64,000 bases of DNA, taken from positions 1 to 64,000 of the forward strand of contig CAWJXM010000041.1 of assembly GCA_963846635.1 (NCBI GenBank), read 5' to 3'. The translations under genes and the position numbers were made by a program. Numbering within the stretch: the stretch's first letter is position 1; each line of letters begins with the position of its first letter. A model generated the notes under the pieces. That model searched no databases. It was not told where the DNA came from and saw nothing but the letters and a program-made list of their open reading frames with translations. Positions 36,420-46,593 of the stretch are shown here, one piece after another. The stretch is from AP-15 sp963846635. Its GTDB lineage: Bacteria; Pseudomonadota; Alphaproteobacteria; ATCC43930; CGMCC-115725.

Positions 36420-37705
36420 CAGGGCCGTTCAACGCTATGGGATGACAAGAAGTCTGAGCAGATTGTCGACGCCGGCGAGGGCGGCGCGGTAGCGGTCCTG
36501 GCTGAGCGTGCCGGAGCGGTTGGCCTTGAGGATGTTGAAGGCGAAACTGCGCAGGCGGGCGAACCCGCCGGGATTGGAGCGGATGCGCGAGCGGTCTTCG
36601 CCGAAGGTGACATCGCGGCTGGAGTGGGAGGTGGTCTCGATCCGCCAATGCGCGCGCACCGCCTCAGCGGCGCGGGCAGCGGTGAGCGGGGTATTCGCGA
36701 CGGAGAAGGCGGTCGCGGTGGCGTCGCGCAGCAGCCCGGTCCTGGCATCGCGCGTGAAGACATCGCGCTCGACCCGGATGACGGCGGCGACGTGGGAGTG
36801 CCAGTCGGTGTCGGCCAGTTTGTCGGCGGGATCGAAGATGCTGACGGTGCGGGTTTCGTCGCGGTTGCGACCCTTGTTGCGGTTATGGGCTGACCCGAGC
36901 GGCGCCTCGGTTGCGGCGATATCCTGGATCTGCTGGTGCAGGGTCGGTTGGTTGTCCTTGGTCTGGACGATCCGCGCGATGTTGGCTTCTGCCGCGACTT
37001 CAAAGTGTTTTTTTGGCAGTGCAGCGCATCGAGCGTGACGATGGCGCCGGCGGCGACGCCGAGTTCGGCGAGCACGGTCTGCGCCGCCGGAATCTCGTTG
37101 GATTTCTCGGCGATGTCGACATGGGCAAGGACGAGGGCGGTCTCGGTGGCGAACGCGCTCAGCACCTGGGCGGCAGCACGGTCGTTGAAATTGTCAAAGC
37201 TGCCCCGCAGCGTCTTGCCATCCAGCGCGATGCTGCCCTGCCCGGGTGTCGCGCATGCGGCCTGAAGCAGGGCGGCATGGCGACGGAATACAGCCTCGAC
37301 CGCCGCCGGATCGAGCCCCTTGAGGATGGAGCGGATCGCGGTGTGCGCGGGCGCGCGGCGCCACTTCAGACCAAAGGCGGCGTTCAGCTTGCGGCGATTG
37401 ACGTCGATAAACGTGACGATGCCTCGATACGAGTTCCCGCCGGTCACAATGGCGAGGATGGAGAACAGCAGCACGTGCGGCAGTTTGTAGATTTGCCCCT
37501 GCGCCCGGCGTGGATCAGGAACTTCCGCCAGCAAGCCCAGCAACGGCGCGAATTCGGTCATGGCAACCTCCGACACGGATGCCATCCCAGGAATCAGAGA
37601 TCCGCCGATTCGTGAATCCCCTTTCCTATCCGGCGCTTCACTTCGCCCATCCTGTGTTGCAACGCGGACTCACTTCAGCCCATCCAGCAGCGTTGAACAG
37701 CCTTG
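36420..37705 (-). mobile_element. ISAs1-family element
   Basis: Terminal inverted repeats of about 25 bp (CAGGGCCGTTCAACGCTATG at 36420; CAAGGCTGTTCAACGCTGCT on the other strand from 37705), flanked by a perfect 10-bp target duplication CGACACATAT (36410-36419 and 37706-37715). Size 1286 bp. It lies just beyond the 3' end of the broken amidase gene. Confidence 0.9.
36435..37561 (-). CDS. ISAs1-family transposase needing a -1 frameshift
   Basis: ATG 37561 with GGAGG upstream (MTEFAPLLGLLAEVPDPRR). First Asp in GQGSIALDGKTLRGSFDN; second in IVTLDALHCQK. At 37013-37007 the zero frame reads CAA AAA AAC, a canonical A AAA AAC slippery heptamer. A -1 slip gives QKKHFEVAAEANIARIVQTK, exactly the family sequence, and continues through HWRIETTSHSSRDVTFGEDR to the stop at 36435. 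In the zero frame the conserved part ends there. It may be programmed frameshifting or a lost A in an 8-A run. Confidence 0.8.
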
Positions 37706-37719
37706 CGACACATATCGAG

Positions 37720-38740
37720 CCTTTTCATATCGGCGCGGAGATCGCCACCTCGATACCAGCTGCTACAGCAAAGAGGCGCCGGTCCCCACCGTGCTCGCCG
37801 ACTATCATCAACCCAACCGGCATCGTGCCTGGCTGGTGAATTGGGAGGGTGATGGCGCAGCGGTCGAGAAAGTTGATGACAGAGGTGTTACGCAGGATCA
37901 GGCCGTTGAGCCGAAATAATCTTCATCGACTGCGAAGGCGGCGATCAGCGGCGCAGTGATCGCCACAGTGGGCATCAGCAAGGCGTCGAAATCGGCCGTG
38001 TGGGTGGCAACTCGCGCGATCAAGTCGGCTCGCGCCGCTGAGAGCTCGATGTATTCGACTGCGGTCATGCTGCTGCCGCGCTCGATGCGCGATCTCACCC
38101 GTGGATCGTAATCACTGCCGCGGCGCTCCAGCAGCGGCCTGTGCCGGGCGAAGCCGCCATGCGCATTCAACGTCCGGTATTCGGCGAGTTCAGTCAGCGG
38201 CAAATCGACGATCCGCGCACCGGCACGCGATAATGTGGTGCAGGCGTCGGAGAACGCCGTCGCCACCTCAGGAGCGAGATCGTCGAGAACCAGACTTTGC
38301 GGCGAACCAGACTTTGCGGCGAACCAGACTTTGCGGCACACCAAGGCACAGTCGGTTGACCGCAACCGCTGGCGGCACGGCGGGTTCGTCGCCCGCCATC
38401 ACCGCATCGGCGATCGCACAGCATGCGACGCTATTTGTCAGCGGCCCGATCGAATCGAGGGTCGTGGACAACGGTGTCGCGCCGGCCCGCGAAATCCGCT
38501 GCTGCGTCGGCTTGAACCCGACAATGCCGCAAAGCGCCGCTGGGATGCGAACCGAGCCGCCGGTGTCGGTGCCAATCGCGACAGCAAGGTAAAGACACGG
38601 CGGTAGAAAGTCGGGGAAGGGTCGGATCGCGCGGGTTGCCGCCTCCAGCGCCTCCTTTTAGGCGTAAGCCGAGGGCTCGCCGGTCCGGCTCGGCGAAGAG
38701 CCGACGGAGGTCCTCACCTGAACGCATTGCTCGCACGCCA
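37720..38740 (-). pseudogene. Amidase-signature-family hydrolase, broken
   Basis: Minus-strand pieces: TDTGGSVRIPAALCGIVGFK (amidase Ser motif, about 38500-38560), STTLDSIGPLTNSVACCAIA, then LGVPQSLV, where a 17-bp unit is present three times (38288-38338); removing two units restores LGVPQSLVLDDLAPEVATAF. A later frameshift near 37919 separates VDEDYF from RLNGLILRNTSVINFLDRCA, which runs to the stop near 37722. The N-terminal Lys region is poorly preserved. Several lesions, so inactive. Confidence 0.85.
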
Positions 38741-38871
38741 CCTTGTGATGAATGATATGCTGGTCGGTCAGCGCGCGCGTCGGTAATGTTAAGAACAACG
38801 ATCCGAGCCTGATCGCGCCAATCGCTGCGGTCGGATAATCCGCATCAGGATCACAAGAAAACGGAGGAAAC

Positions 38872-39054
38872 GTGACCCGACCCCGTGCCGCTGACGACTT
38901 TCCAATGATCCGAGCGCGCATGGAGGAGTTACGCCGTGAGCGGGCCCAAGTATTGGCCAAAACGCGGGGCCGTTCGGTGAGCCACCCAAGACCTTCTCAT
39001 CGTGCCGCGAGTACTAGAGCGAGCATAAAGGCCGGCAGCACCGCACGCGCTTAA
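38872..39054 (+). CDS. Small conserved hypothetical protein
   Basis: 60 aa from GTG 38872 with GGAGG 5 nt upstream. The N-terminus MTRPRAADDFPMIRARMEEL with RRERAQVLAK resembles short proteins I recall as common in Bradyrhizobium-like genomes; no function is known. The second half is Ser/Arg/Ala-rich and probably disordered. Confidence 0.55.
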   Translation: MTRPRAADDFPMIRARMEELRRERAQVLAKTRGRSVSHPRPSHRAASTRASIKAGSTARA

Positions 39055-39292
39055 TCACAGGATTTTGCGCAACCCTCTTCAACCACCTTTTCCATCCGCC
39101 AGATCCACCTGGCCTGAAGGATTTCTGGTCGAGAAGCTGAGCGGGGGGTTTGGATACCGTCTTGCACTGCCCGAAAGGCCCTCGCCCTAACCCTCTGCCT
39201 GCGATCCTCGGGTCATGCCCGGGGAGGGAGGGGAAGCCGCCAGCGGGTGAGGGGCTGCCTGCCGGGATGATCCGGCCCTGCGAGCATCGGCG

Positions 39293-40840
39293 GTGAAAGG
39301 GGAGGCGTTCGCCCCGGTCCCCAACCGCGGCATGATCACGATCTCGATCATGCTGGCGAATATCATGCAGGGCGTCGACAACTCGATCCTCAATGTCGCC
39401 CTGCCGCACATCCAGGGGAGCCTGTCGGCCTCGCTGGATCAGGTTGCCTGGGCGCTGACCTCCTATATCGTCTGCGCTGCGATCATGATGCCGCTGACCG
39501 GCTGGCTCGCCGGCCGCTTCGGCATCAAGTACATTTTTTTGGTCTCGGTCATCGGTTTTACGCTCGCCTCGGCGCTGTGCGGCGCCGCCGGGAGCGTCAG
39601 CGAGCTCGTTTTCTTTCGCGCGCTGCAGGGGGTGGCGGGGGCCGGTATGGTCCCGCTGTCGCAGGCGACGCTGTTGCAGATCAACCCGCCGGAGCGCCAC
39701 GGCCGCGCCATGGCAGTGTTCGGCATGGGCACGATCTGCGGGCCGATCATGGGGCCGGCGCTCGGCGGCTGGTTGACATATGAGTACAGCTGGCGCTGGG
39801 TCTTCTACATCAACCTGCCGGTCGGCGTGCTGTGTACGCTGGGCATCCTCGTTTTCATGCGCCAGACCCGCTATCTGCATCGCGAACCATTCGATTTCGT
39901 CGGGTTCCTGACGCTGAGCCTGGGGATCGGCGCCTTGCAATTGCTGCTCGACCGCGGCGAGCTGAAGGATTGGTTCCATTCTAGCGAGATTTGGGTCGAG
40001 GCGACGGTCGCCGGGCTCGGGTTTTACCTGTTCACCGTGCACACGGTCACTACCGACGGCCGCTCGTTTCTCAACCGCGATTTGTTGAAGAGCGCCAATT
40101 TCGTCGCGGGTACCGTGCTGATGTTCTGCGGCGGGCTGATCATGACCGGCACCAACGCGCTATTGCCGACGATGCTGCAAAACCTGATGAACTATCCGGC
40201 ATTGACCACCGGGCTGGTGGCCATGCCGCGCGGCATCGGCGCCATGGCGGCGATGTTCCTCGTCGCCCGGCTGATCAACCGGGTCGACAGCCGGCTGATC
40301 ATCCTGTTCGGCCTTCTGATGACCTCGGCCGCGATGTGGCAGATGAGCCAGTTCTCGCTGCAGATGGGCATGGCGCCGGTCGTCATCTCCGGGCTGATGC
40401 AGGGGTTCGGCCTCGGCTGCACCCAGGTGCCCCTCAACATCATCGCGTTATCAACTCTGCCACGCCACATCATGACCCAGGGGACGGCGATCCGCAGCCT
40501 GATGCGCAACCTCGGCGGCAGCGTCGGCATCAGCATTCCGGTCGCAACCTTGGCCGAGAATACCCAGATCGTTCACTCGCGTCTGGTCGAAGGCCTGCGG
40601 CCGGACAATCCGCTCGTGCACGCACCCTATCTGGCGGCGCCGTTCAGCCTCACGACGCCGCGCGGGATGGCAGCACTCAACGCCGAGGTGACGCGGCAGG
40701 CCGCAATGGTCGCCTATGTTGATGATTTCAAGCTGCTGATGTTGATGGCGCTCGCTTCGATAACGCTGCTGCTGCTGTTGCGCGAAGCGCGCCGGCGGTC
40801 ACCGCCCACGGCTGTCGCGTCCGCGGCGGCCGACGACTAG
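39293..40840 (+). CDS. DHA2-family MFS drug exporter (EmrB/QacA-like)
   Basis: 515 aa from GTG 39293 (ATG 39332 is an alternative). About 14 hydrophobic segments as in the DHA2 family. Motif A-like LTGWLAGRFGIKYIFLVSVI, the motif-C-type stretch GTICGPIMGPALGGWLTYEY, and WRWVFYINLPVGVLCTLGIL are diagnostic. Expected to export toxic hydrophobic compounds across the inner membrane with proton exchange. No membrane-fusion partner gene is adjacent. Confidence 0.9.
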   Translation: MKGEAFAPVPNRGMITISIMLANIMQGVDNSILNVALPHIQGSLSASLDQVAWALTSYIVCAAIMMPLTGWLAGRFGIKYIFLVSVIGFTLASALCGAAGSVSELVFFRALQGVAGAGMVPLSQATLLQINPPERHGRAMAVFGMGTICGPIMGPALGGWLTYEYSWRWVFYINLPVGVLCTLGILVFMRQTRYLHREPFDFVGFLTLSLGIGALQLLLDRGELKDWFHSSEIWVEATVAGLGFYLFTVHTVTTDGRSFLNRDLLKSANFVAGTVLMFCGGLIMTGTNALLPTMLQNLMNYPALTTGLVAMPRGIGAMAAMFLVARLINRVDSRLIILFGLLMTSAAMWQMSQFSLQMGMAPVVISGLMQGFGLGCTQVPLNIIALSTLPRHIMTQGTAIRSLMRNLGGSVGISIPVATLAENTQIVHSRLVEGLRPDNPLVHAPYLAAPFSLTTPRGMAALNAEVTRQAAMVAYVDDFKLLMLMALASITLLLLLREARRRSPPTAVASAAADD

Positions 40841-40997
40841 CGCTCTTATTCGGAACGGTGTTCATAGCGCAGAATATCACGTGGCCGAACCCGGTCGCTC
40901 ACATCGCTTGACGAAGAGCGTGTATCACGGCTGCCTCTTGAATTGGCCTTTGGTTGGGGGGAGGTTTAATACAAACGCCTGCAAGCGGGGCTCGTTC

Positions 40998-41999
40998 GTG
41001 GAACGTCGCAGATTCGGCAATTCTGATCTTACGGTTTCAGCCATCGGCCTCGGCTGTTACGGCATGTCGGGGGCCTATGGTTCGGCGGATGACGCGGAGT
41101 CAATCGCCACCGTTCGCCGCGCGCTCGATCTCGGAGTCAATTTACTCGACACATCGGCCGGCTACGGCGAAGGCCACAATCACCGCTTGATCGGCGAAGC
41201 CATCCGCGGCCACAGAGATGATGTCGTCATCCACTCCAAGAGCGGCAGCCCACGCAACGGCAGCTCTGACGCCGTGCGCGGCGGAAGCGATCCGCGTTAC
41301 CTGCGTCAAACCTGTGAGCAGAGCTTGAAAAATCTTGGGATCGAGGCGCTCGATGTCTTCTGCATGTCGCGCGTCGATCCGAACGTGCCAATCGAGGAAA
41401 GCGTCGGAGCAATGGCCGAACTCGTCAAGGAAGGGAAGACGCGCTTCATCTCGCTCTCAGAATGCTCCGCCGAGTCGCTCAGGCGTGGCAGTGCCGTTCA
41501 TCCGCTCGTTTCGCTGCAGATGGAGTATTCGTTGTTCTCGCGCGATGCGGACGAGCAAGGCCATATCGATGCCTGCAAGGAACTTGGCATGGCAATGATG
41601 GCCTACGCCGTGCTCGGCCGCGGGATGCTGAGCGACCAGGTTCCCAAAGTGGAGGAATTGGCAGCCGACGACGTTCGCCAGAGGCTGCCTCGCTTTCAAA
41701 GTGTCAATATCGAGAAGAACCTCGGGCTGCGCTCTGCGATCGAGGCCATTGCGCGCCGGAAGAACGCCACGCTCGCCCAGCTCTCCATCGCGTGGCCAAT
41801 GACCCAGGGAAAGCGTGCGGGAGTCTTCATCGTCCCGATACCCGGCGCGAAGTCGCATAAGCACATTCAAGAGAATGTGCGCGCCGCAGACATTGTGCTC
41901 ACGCCCGAGGATCTTGCGGAGATTGACCGCATTGTCCCGCCCGGTGCCGCGTCCGGTACTCGCTACCCGATAGGACAAATGCAGCGACTGAATGTGTGA
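40998..41999 (+). CDS. Aldo/keto reductase lacking the usual catalytic His
   Basis: 333 aa from GTG 40998 (VERRRFGNSDLTVSAIGLGC). TIM-barrel AKR features: VNLLDTSAGYGEGHNHRLIG (Asp and Tyr of the tetrad), VVIHSKSGS (Lys), and GMAMMAYAVLGRGMLSDQVP. The strand that normally reads LYYLHRVDP reads VFCMSRVDPNVPIEESVG, so the catalytic His is replaced by Ser. NADPH-site residues near the C-terminus (VPIPGAKSHKHIQENV) remain. It may have altered or reduced activity. An upstream in-frame extension to 40881 has no support. Confidence 0.85.
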   Translation: MERRRFGNSDLTVSAIGLGCYGMSGAYGSADDAESIATVRRALDLGVNLLDTSAGYGEGHNHRLIGEAIRGHRDDVVIHSKSGSPRNGSSDAVRGGSDPRYLRQTCEQSLKNLGIEALDVFCMSRVDPNVPIEESVGAMAELVKEGKTRFISLSECSAESLRRGSAVHPLVSLQMEYSLFSRDADEQGHIDACKELGMAMMAYAVLGRGMLSDQVPKVEELAADDVRQRLPRFQSVNIEKNLGLRSAIEAIARRKNATLAQLSIAWPMTQGKRAGVFIVPIPGAKSHKHIQENVRAADIVLTPEDLAEIDRIVPPGAASGTRYPIGQMQRLNV

Positions 42000-42046
42000 C
42001 GTGCAAATCTTAATGTGATCCGCGAGCGACGCAATGTGCAAGAAGT

Positions 42047-42514
42047 TTAGCTATGGGCCGCCTCTCGTAACGCAGCCTGCACAGCCGTATCGAGCGCGTC
42101 GAGGAACCGAGACCGATCTCTCTTGGTCAATGGCGCTGGCCCGCGGGTGTTCGTCCCCAGCTCCCGCAGATGCCGGGCTATTTCACGACCGGCAAGCGCA
42201 TCGCCGATATTTGCTTGCGTCCACTGCTTTCCGGTCGGCGAGACGACGCGCGCGCCGATTTTGAGGCAGCGTGATGCCAGTGGAATATCGGACGTGACGC
42301 ATACGTCGACGGCCGTGATGTGCTCCGCAATCCAGTCGTCTGCTGCATCAGCCCTGTCGCCGACAAGAACCATGCTGACATTCGATGTGCCTAGTGGCCG
42401 GATCGGACGCGAGCCGTTTGAGACAACGAAAACCTTCAGCCGAAGTCGCGCCGCCACGCGGTAGATTTCCTCCCGCACCGGACACGCGTCGCCATCGACA
42501 TAAATGTCAGTCAA
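42047..42514 (-). CDS. YaiI/YqxD family protein (DUF188)
   Basis: 155 aa. It starts at TTG 42514 within TTGA, overlapping the stop of the upstream helicase gene. Family features: DIYVDGDACPVREEIYRVAA, VFVVSNGSRPIRPLG, DDWIAEHITAVDVCVTSDIP, and LGTNTRGPAPLTKRDRSRFL. The fold is PIN/NYN-like with acidic residues; its biochemical role is not established. Overlap implies translational coupling with the helicase. Confidence 0.9.
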   Translation of the reverse strand: MTDIYVDGDACPVREEIYRVAARLRLKVFVVSNGSRPIRPLGTSNVSMVLVGDRADAADDWIAEHITAVDVCVTSDIPLASRCLKIGARVVSPTGKQWTQANIGDALAGREIARHLRELGTNTRGPAPLTKRDRSRFLDALDTAVQAALREAAHS

Positions 42515-44702
42515 TTCTCGACCCGCTTTGTGCCTGGGGTATCGCTGCCGGTCAGCCACTCCCGCAGCTTCGACCACCGCCGCCGTGTCCGCGCTCCCTT
42601 GACGGCGATCGCCAGCGCCTTCCGCTGCCCGATCAGCACGACGAGTCGTTTTCCCCGCGTCACCCCGGTATAGACCAGATTGCGCTGTAGCATCGGATAG
42701 TGCTGGGTCGTTAGCGGTATGACGACGGCCGGGTACTCCGAGCCCTGGCTTTTGTGGATCGTCGTTGCATAGGCGAGCACCAGCTCATCCAATTCGCCAA
42801 AACCGTAGCTGACTTTGCGGCCCTCAAAATCGGCGACGAGTTCGCTTTCCTCCATATCAATGGCTGACACGGTGCCGAGATCGCCGTTGTAGACGTCTTT
42901 GTCGTAATCGTTCTCGACCTGCATGACCTTGTCGCCGAGACAGAACGTCCAACCGAAGCGCTCGATGCGAATGTCGCCGGGCAGGTTGAGCGCCTTCTGC
43001 AGCTCGATATTGAGCGAACGTGCCCCGAGACCGCCGCGGTTCATCGGGCAGAGAACCTGGATGTCGCGAATGGGGTCGAAGCCGAAACGCTTCGGGATGC
43101 GCTCGCGCACGACGGCCAGCACCTTCCGCACGCCGTCTTCCGGATCTGCCGCATCGACAAAGTGAAAGTCGCCGCTTTCGCTTCGGGCGAGATCGGGCAT
43201 CAGCCCCTGATTGATCCGATGCGCGTTGACAATGATCCGGCTCTCGGCGGCTTGGCGGAACACCTCGGTCAACCGCACGACCGGCACCGCATCCGAGGCG
43301 ATGATGTCCGCCAATACCTGCCCGGGGCCGACCGAGGGCAGCTGATCGACGTCACCGACGAGCATCACTGCCGCGGCGTCCGGTAACGCGCGCAACAACG
43401 CCCGCATCAATGGCACGTCGACCATCGAGGTTTCGTCGACGACGAGCAGATCGCAGTCGAGCGGCGCCTCCTCGGTGCGCCGGAAAGCCCCGGTCCTGGG
43501 ATCGGTTTCGAGCAGGCGATGGATCGTCTTGGCTTCGAGCCTGGTGCTGTCGGACAGGCGCTTGGCGGCGCGACCCGTCGGCGCACAGAGCGCGATCGCG
43601 ACACCTTTGACGATCAGGATCTTCAGGATCGTATTGACGAGTGTCGTCTTGCCGACCCCAGGGCCACCGGTGATGACCAGCACTTTAGACGCGAGGGCGA
43701 TGTGACCGCCTCGATCTGGCTTTCGGCGAGCACCAACTGTGTTTTCTTCTCGACCCAAGGGATCGCCTTGGCGGCGTCGATCGACGGCCATGGCGGGTCT
43801 CCAATGGCGAGCGCTCTCAGCTTCGCAGCAATCTCCCGCTCGGCGCGGTATAGCCCGGCGAGAAAGATGCAATGCCGGTTATCGAGATCGTCGGCAATGA
43901 CAGTGCCGTCCTGAAGTTCGAGATCCAGCGCCGTATTGACGAGTTCTGCCGGCACCTCGAGCAATTCGCGGGTCAAGGCCACCAGCTCCTGATAGGGCAG
44001 ACCGCAATGGCCATCGTCCATGGCTTGGGCGAGCGCAAAGGAGATCCCGGCGCGAACCCGGATCAGCGCGGTCTTGTCGATGCCGAGCCTGGCCGCGATC
44101 TGGTCGGCGGTGCGGAAGCCGATGCCGCGGATATCGCGTGCCAGGCGGTAGGGGTTTTCCGAGATCAGCTGGACAGCCTCAGCGCCATACGTTTTGTAGA
44201 TGCGCACCGCCCGCGAGGTGCCGACACCGTTGCTGTGCAGGAACAGCATGATCTCACGGATGACCTGCTGCTCGGCCCAGCCGGCGATGATGCGCTCGGC
44301 ACGTTTTGGGCCGATGCCGCTGACCTCGCGCAGCCGGTCAGGTTCCTCCGTAATGACCTCGAACACGGTCTCTCTGAAAGCCCGTACGAGCTTTTTGGCG
44401 TAGACGGGGCCGATCCCACGGATCATCCCGGAGCCCAGATATTTCTCGATCCCCTCGATCGTGGTCGGCGCCGTCGCCTTGAGAAACGAGGCTCTGAACT
44501 GGACGCCGTGGGCACGATCGTTGACCCAGCTGCCGCTCGCCTGCACAAACTCGCCGGCCGAGATCATCGCGGCATGACCGATCACGGTGATCAGATCGCG
44601 TTGCCCGCGCGCTTTGACCCGCAGCACGCAGAAGCCGTTCTCCGCGTTGTGAAACGTGACGCGGTCGACGAGACCGGCCAAAACCTCGATCGGGACATTC
44701 AT
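42511..44702 (-). pseudogene. RecD2/TraA-like SF1B helicase, one frameshift
   Basis: N-terminal part (44702 to about 43710): OB-like start, then helix-hairpin-helix repeats (MIRGIGPVYAKKLVRAFRET, REVSGIGPKRAERIIAGWAE). C-terminal part (about 43710-42511): KVLVITGGPGVGKTTLVNTI (Walker A), CDLLVVDETSMVDVPLMRAL (Walker B), GDVDQLPSVGPGQVLADIIA, and YATTIHKSQGSEYPAVVIPL with VYTGVTRGKRLVVLIG. The two parts are out of frame near 43705 (ESQIEAV to IALASKVLV; two extra bases would explain it). Together they give about 730 aa, the normal RecD2 size. Recent inactivation or sequencing error. Confidence 0.85.
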
Positions 44703-44875
44703 TTGATGCGCTCAGGCTGCATGGAAATGCCCAGCCCAGCGATTAGCCCCTTCAATCGAAATCGTCCAAATCTCACCCGGAAAACCCGGCGGTGATCACG
44801 TGCCATTGGGTAGGTTCCTGTCCGAACGTCGCGCCGACTTCTGGTTTGACGTCGGACATTGCCGAATTGGCCGGG

Positions 44876-45759
44876 TCACGCGGCAGCGAGATTACCCTCG
44901 GGGACGATGTGACGATCGCCTGACAGGAACATCGTCGTCCGCTTCATCAGGCGCCGCGCCGCAGGATCAAACGGCTCACGTCGATGCATCGTGAAGCCAT
45001 TGTCCCATAGCAATGCGTCCCCGACCTGCCATTCGTGGCAATAGACAAATTCCGGCTGCGTTGCGGCTTCGTAGATTTCATCGAGCAGCCTCTGGCCCGA
45101 GGCCTCATCCATACCGCTGATCCCGATCGTGGTGGTCGAGTCGGGATAGAGCGCCTTTTTGCCGGTCACAGGATGGATATGTACCAGCGGATGCAGGACG
45201 GGTGGGGTTTTCCTCTTCGCTTCTTCTGAAATGACCCGGTCGACACCCTGATAGCCAGCAAGCCGCTTCACATAGCTGAAGATCGCATGCCTACCTTCGA
45301 TCGCACGTTTGAGCTGATCAGAGAGGCCTGAATAGGCAGCGCACAAATCGACCCAGGAGGTCGTCCCGCCGCGCGGCGGCAGCTCGAGCGCGTAGAGCAT
45401 CGCGCCAGTGGCTGTGGCTGCATCATGTAGGATTGATCCGAATGCCACTGGAGCTCACCGTCGCCCAGGCCGCCGATCGGTCTGGCTTGCGCATCCTTCA
45501 GATTTGAGATCAGGGTCACCTCCGGCCGAACAGGAGATGCCCAATCGGTGCGTACAGTGCGTTCAAGCTGGCCGAAGCGAGCGCTGAAATCGGCCAACTC
45601 ATCCTCGGAAAGGGCCTGCCGACGAAACACCAATACCGGATGATGCGCCCATAAGGCGCGAAGCTCATCGATGGTCGGATCGTCTTGCGGCTCCCAAAGG
45701 CGCAGCCTGACGACCTCACGAGCGAAACTCTGACCCAGTGGGCGGGTTTCCAAGGGCAT
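44876..45759 (-). pseudogene. TauD/TfdA-family Fe(II)/2-oxoglutarate dioxygenase, frameshifted
   Basis: Start ATG 45759 (MPLETRPLGQSFAREVVRLR). The first part has LQWHSDQSYMMQP with the metal-binding HxD. The frame then breaks near 45430 in CAGCCACAGCCACTGG, a small CAGCCA duplication. The second part reads ATGAMLYALELPPRGGTTSW, VHIHPVTGKKALYPDST, and FTMHRREPFDPAARRLMKRT with the distal His and the oxoglutarate-binding Arg. All catalytic residues are present, so a one-event repair would restore a roughly 294-aa enzyme. Confidence 0.85.
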
Positions 45760-45995
45760 GCCGGTCCTCCACGTACCAATGATCAACTGGCTTGACCGGG
45801 AAACGTCCATACTTGAATGCCGATCAACCACCTTTCCGCATTAGATCAGCGTCGGCGGTGTTTGTTAAACCCGATGGCATCGTCAATTTGGCGCCGAGTG
45901 CCGCGGCTCTCCTCCCCTAAAACGGAGCTTCACGCCAAGCACAATTGCGAACGATCCCCCGAAGCGATCGTAATCAACCTTGGATCCCGCTGAGC

Positions 45996-46523
45996 TTAAG
46001 CGGAGCCCTCTTTTGAATGCGGCTTAGCATGTCGCTCATTGTTGATCAGGTCGCCGCTCATCGAAGCACTAACCTGTCGCTCGCCGATCACGTATTTTCC
46101 GTCCCTACGGAAGACCAGGTTGTTCTTGGTGAGCGCCGTGAGGGCATTGGACACCGACTTCTCTGCGGATTTGTTCCCCTTGAGACCCATACGCTCAAAG
46201 ATTTCGCCCCGGCTAAGACCGGTCGGATGTTCCCCGATGACCCGTAACAGGGCTTCCCGCCTTGTTTCCGGTTGTGGGCGAGCGCGCGGCTCCGCGGGCA
46301 GTTCCTCGATTGTTGCTTCGCTCTTTGTTGGAGCGGGCGGCCGTCGAGTAGGCGTTGCCGCTTTGCCGGTTTTCGCCGCTTCATAGGCATCGATCCCCGC
46401 AAGCTCGCGATTGATCTCAGTGAGCTTGTTTTCCAGCTCCTTTTGCCGATCGAGGATCTCGTCGCGTTCATGATTTAGACGCTCCCGCTCTTGCTGCATC
46501 ACATCTGCAAACCTCATATCGTC
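45996..46523 (-). CDS. Coiled-coil plus winged-helix-like hypothetical protein
   Basis: 175 aa from ATG 46523 (AGGAACC upstream); a longer frame to 46583 is less likely. Residues 5-50 (QQERERLNHERDEILDRQKE, LENKLTEINRELAGIDAYEA) form a coiled coil. A Pro/Ala-rich linker follows, and then a winged-helix-like domain (REALLRVIGEHPTGLSRGEI, FERMGLKGNKSAEKSVSNAL, TKNNLVFRRDGKYVIG). It probably binds DNA or a partner protein; no closer function can be given. Confidence 0.65.
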   Translation of the reverse strand, partial: DDMRFADVMQQERERLNHERDEILDRQKELENKLTEINRELAGIDAYEAAKTGKAATPTRRPPAPTKSEATIEELPAEPRARPQPETRREALLRVIGEHPTGLSRGEIFERMGLKGNKSAEKSVSNALTALTKNNLVFRRDGKYVIGERQVSASMSGDLINNERHAKPHSKEGSA

Positions 46524-46593
46524 CATCTGGCAGGTTCCTGATGATGTTTTCGTGTCTAGCATAGAACGAAGACGGAAGTACAACGATCCACCC

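Noticed and set aside
39180..39265. C/G-rich stretch before the MFS gene as a regulatory RNA
   Set aside because: It shows loose GGGGAGGG-type repeats but no stable, conserved fold that I can support from one copy.
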